From Spirochaetia bacterium (lineage in GTDB: Bacteria > Spirochaetota > Spirochaetia > Sphaerochaetales > Sphaerochaetaceae): a stretch of 5,489 bases of DNA. The notes under the pieces were generated by a model that saw only the letters and a program-made list of their open reading frames with translations, made no database searches and was not told where the DNA came from. Of the stretch, positions 5,171 to 5,489 are shown piece after piece; position 1 is the stretch's first letter, and each line of letters begins with the position of its first letter. The DNA is taken from contig CAAGIP010000194.1 of assembly GCA_900769955.1 (NCBI GenBank), positions 1-5,489 on the forward strand, written 5' to 3'. The translations under genes and the position numbers were made by a program.

Positions 5171-5489
5171 TTTATTGTTTAGTTTATCCATGCCTCTCTC
5201 ACGGATGTTAATGGCAGCTGCACGGTCATCGTTGGTTCGGAATCCGCACTTGGGACAGATATATTCATGACTGTCCCTGTGCCTTGCATTCCTGTTCACG
5301 TTACCACAGTGCGGACAGGTCTGACTTGTATATCCTGGATCTACATATACAACCATGACACCGTTTGCACCTGCCTTGTACTCTATCTGATTCTGAAGAT
5401 CATGATAAGGCCATGATACCATTACGTACCTGTCCTTACGCCTTACTTCTTCAGTAGCTCCCCTTACACCTGAGAGGTCCTCCATTACA
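4976..5489 (-). CDS. tnpB: TnpB (IS605 OrfB-type) RNA-guided nuclease, C-terminal part, cut by window edge
   Basis: The frame is open through the right edge, where the codon before ATG 5485 reads Val, giving VMEDLSGVRG. This is the RuvC-II motif with its catalytic Glu, so the true start lies outside the window and the ATG at 5485 is internal. Next comes YVDPGYTSQTCPHCG and, 16 residues on, CPKCG: the four-cysteine zinc finger. Then comes NDDRAAAINI, the RuvC-III motif with its catalytic Asp (codon 5225-5227). The visible active-site residues are intact, so a functional nuclease is possible; RuvC-I is not in the window. TnpB proteins are programmed by an RNA from the transposon right end to cut DNA matching the flank. 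After about INIRERG the reading continues roughly 70 residues with no recognisable domain, through the region that should encode the guide RNA scaffold, and stops at the element's edge. Protein function is confident; whether the tail matters is unclear. Confidence 0.9.
   Translation of the reverse strand, partial: VMEDLSGVRGATEEVRRKDRYVMVSWPYHDLQNQIEYKAGANGVMVVYVDPGYTSQTCPHCGNVNRNARHRDSHEYICPKCGFRTNDDRAAAINIRERGMDKLNNKGNGISGIFGRNPEGCSQPPHDATSPVCPSALTECETAGIKAGRLLKAVSTGGQSQTPQFYCVGS
4983..5004 (-). repeat. Right-end subterminal hairpin of the IS200/IS605 element
   Basis: CCC-A-CGCAGT (4983-4992) pairs with ACTGCG-GGG (4996-5004) around a three-base loop, leaving one unpaired base (A on plus, T on minus, position 4986). 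A GC-rich imperfect palindrome with a single extrahelical T is the shape recognised by the TnpA Y1 transposase of this family, as established for IS608. After it the minus strand reads TAGTTGATC, which contains TTGAT, the word used as target by ISDra2. The element's boundary is therefore probably within about 10 bases, near 4970-4980. No T run follows, so it is unlikely to be an efficient terminator. Confidence 0.65.

Larger units (their letters stand above)
4970..5489 (-). mobile_element. IS200/IS605-family element, right end (partial)
   Basis: The TnpB C-terminus, the guide-RNA-like stem-loops and the subterminal hairpin together identify the right end of an IS200/IS605-family transposon, or an IS1341-type relative that has only tnpB. 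The left end and any tnpA lie beyond the window. As expected for the family there are no terminal inverted repeats and no target duplication to look for. The element is oriented so that tnpB is co-directional with the regulator-kinase operon just downstream. Confidence 0.75.

Overview
The window holds six protein-coding genes in four blocks. The organism looks like a Gram-negative-type (diderm) bacterium, because the first gene encodes a secreted, beta-rich protein ending in phenylalanine like an outer-membrane barrel. The style of its signal peptide and its glycine/serine/valine-rich body recall proteins of the Spirochaetes (Sphaerochaeta/Treponema-like). That assignment rests on pattern recognition only and is tentative.

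Layout, left to right. (1) Positions 1-130 carry three consecutive stem-loops read on the minus strand; the outermost is followed by a T run and looks like a Rho-independent terminator. (2) Positions 131-1114 (minus) encode the exported putative outer-membrane protein. (3) Positions 1115-1310 are a divergent, AT-rich intergenic region. (4) Positions 1311-1850 (plus) encode a YfcE-type metallophosphodiesterase, whose last 23 bases overlap the end of the convergent kinase gene. (5) Positions 1828-4813 (minus) are a three-gene signalling operon. In transcription order it holds an OmpR-family regulator with a degenerate receiver, a canonical OmpR-family regulator, and a two-TM sensor histidine kinase that starts on the base right after the regulator's stop codon. 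(6) Positions 4814-4975 are the presumed control region of that operon and carry two pairs of direct repeats with 9-bp periodicity. (7) Positions 4976-5489 (minus) are the right end of an IS200/IS605-family element: the C-terminal part of TnpB (cut by the window edge), overlapping a probable omega RNA (reRNA) scaffold and the subterminal hairpin of the right end.

How it may work together. The kinase and the canonical regulator form a normal phosphorelay pair. The upstream paralogue keeps an almost identical DNA-binding domain but has lost the phospho-acceptor aspartate (Ser56), the conserved threonine (Gly83) and one acidic-pocket residue (Gln13). It may therefore bind the same DNA sites without phosphorylation, as a competitor, partner or constitutive regulator. 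The direct repeats in front of it are the obvious candidate operator. The transposon lies immediately upstream in the same orientation and shows no clear terminator, so transcription of tnpB or its guide RNA could run into the signalling operon. The most unusual points in the window are this atypical/canonical regulator pair and the TnpB-omega RNA end abutting its promoter. No wholly new system is demonstrated.
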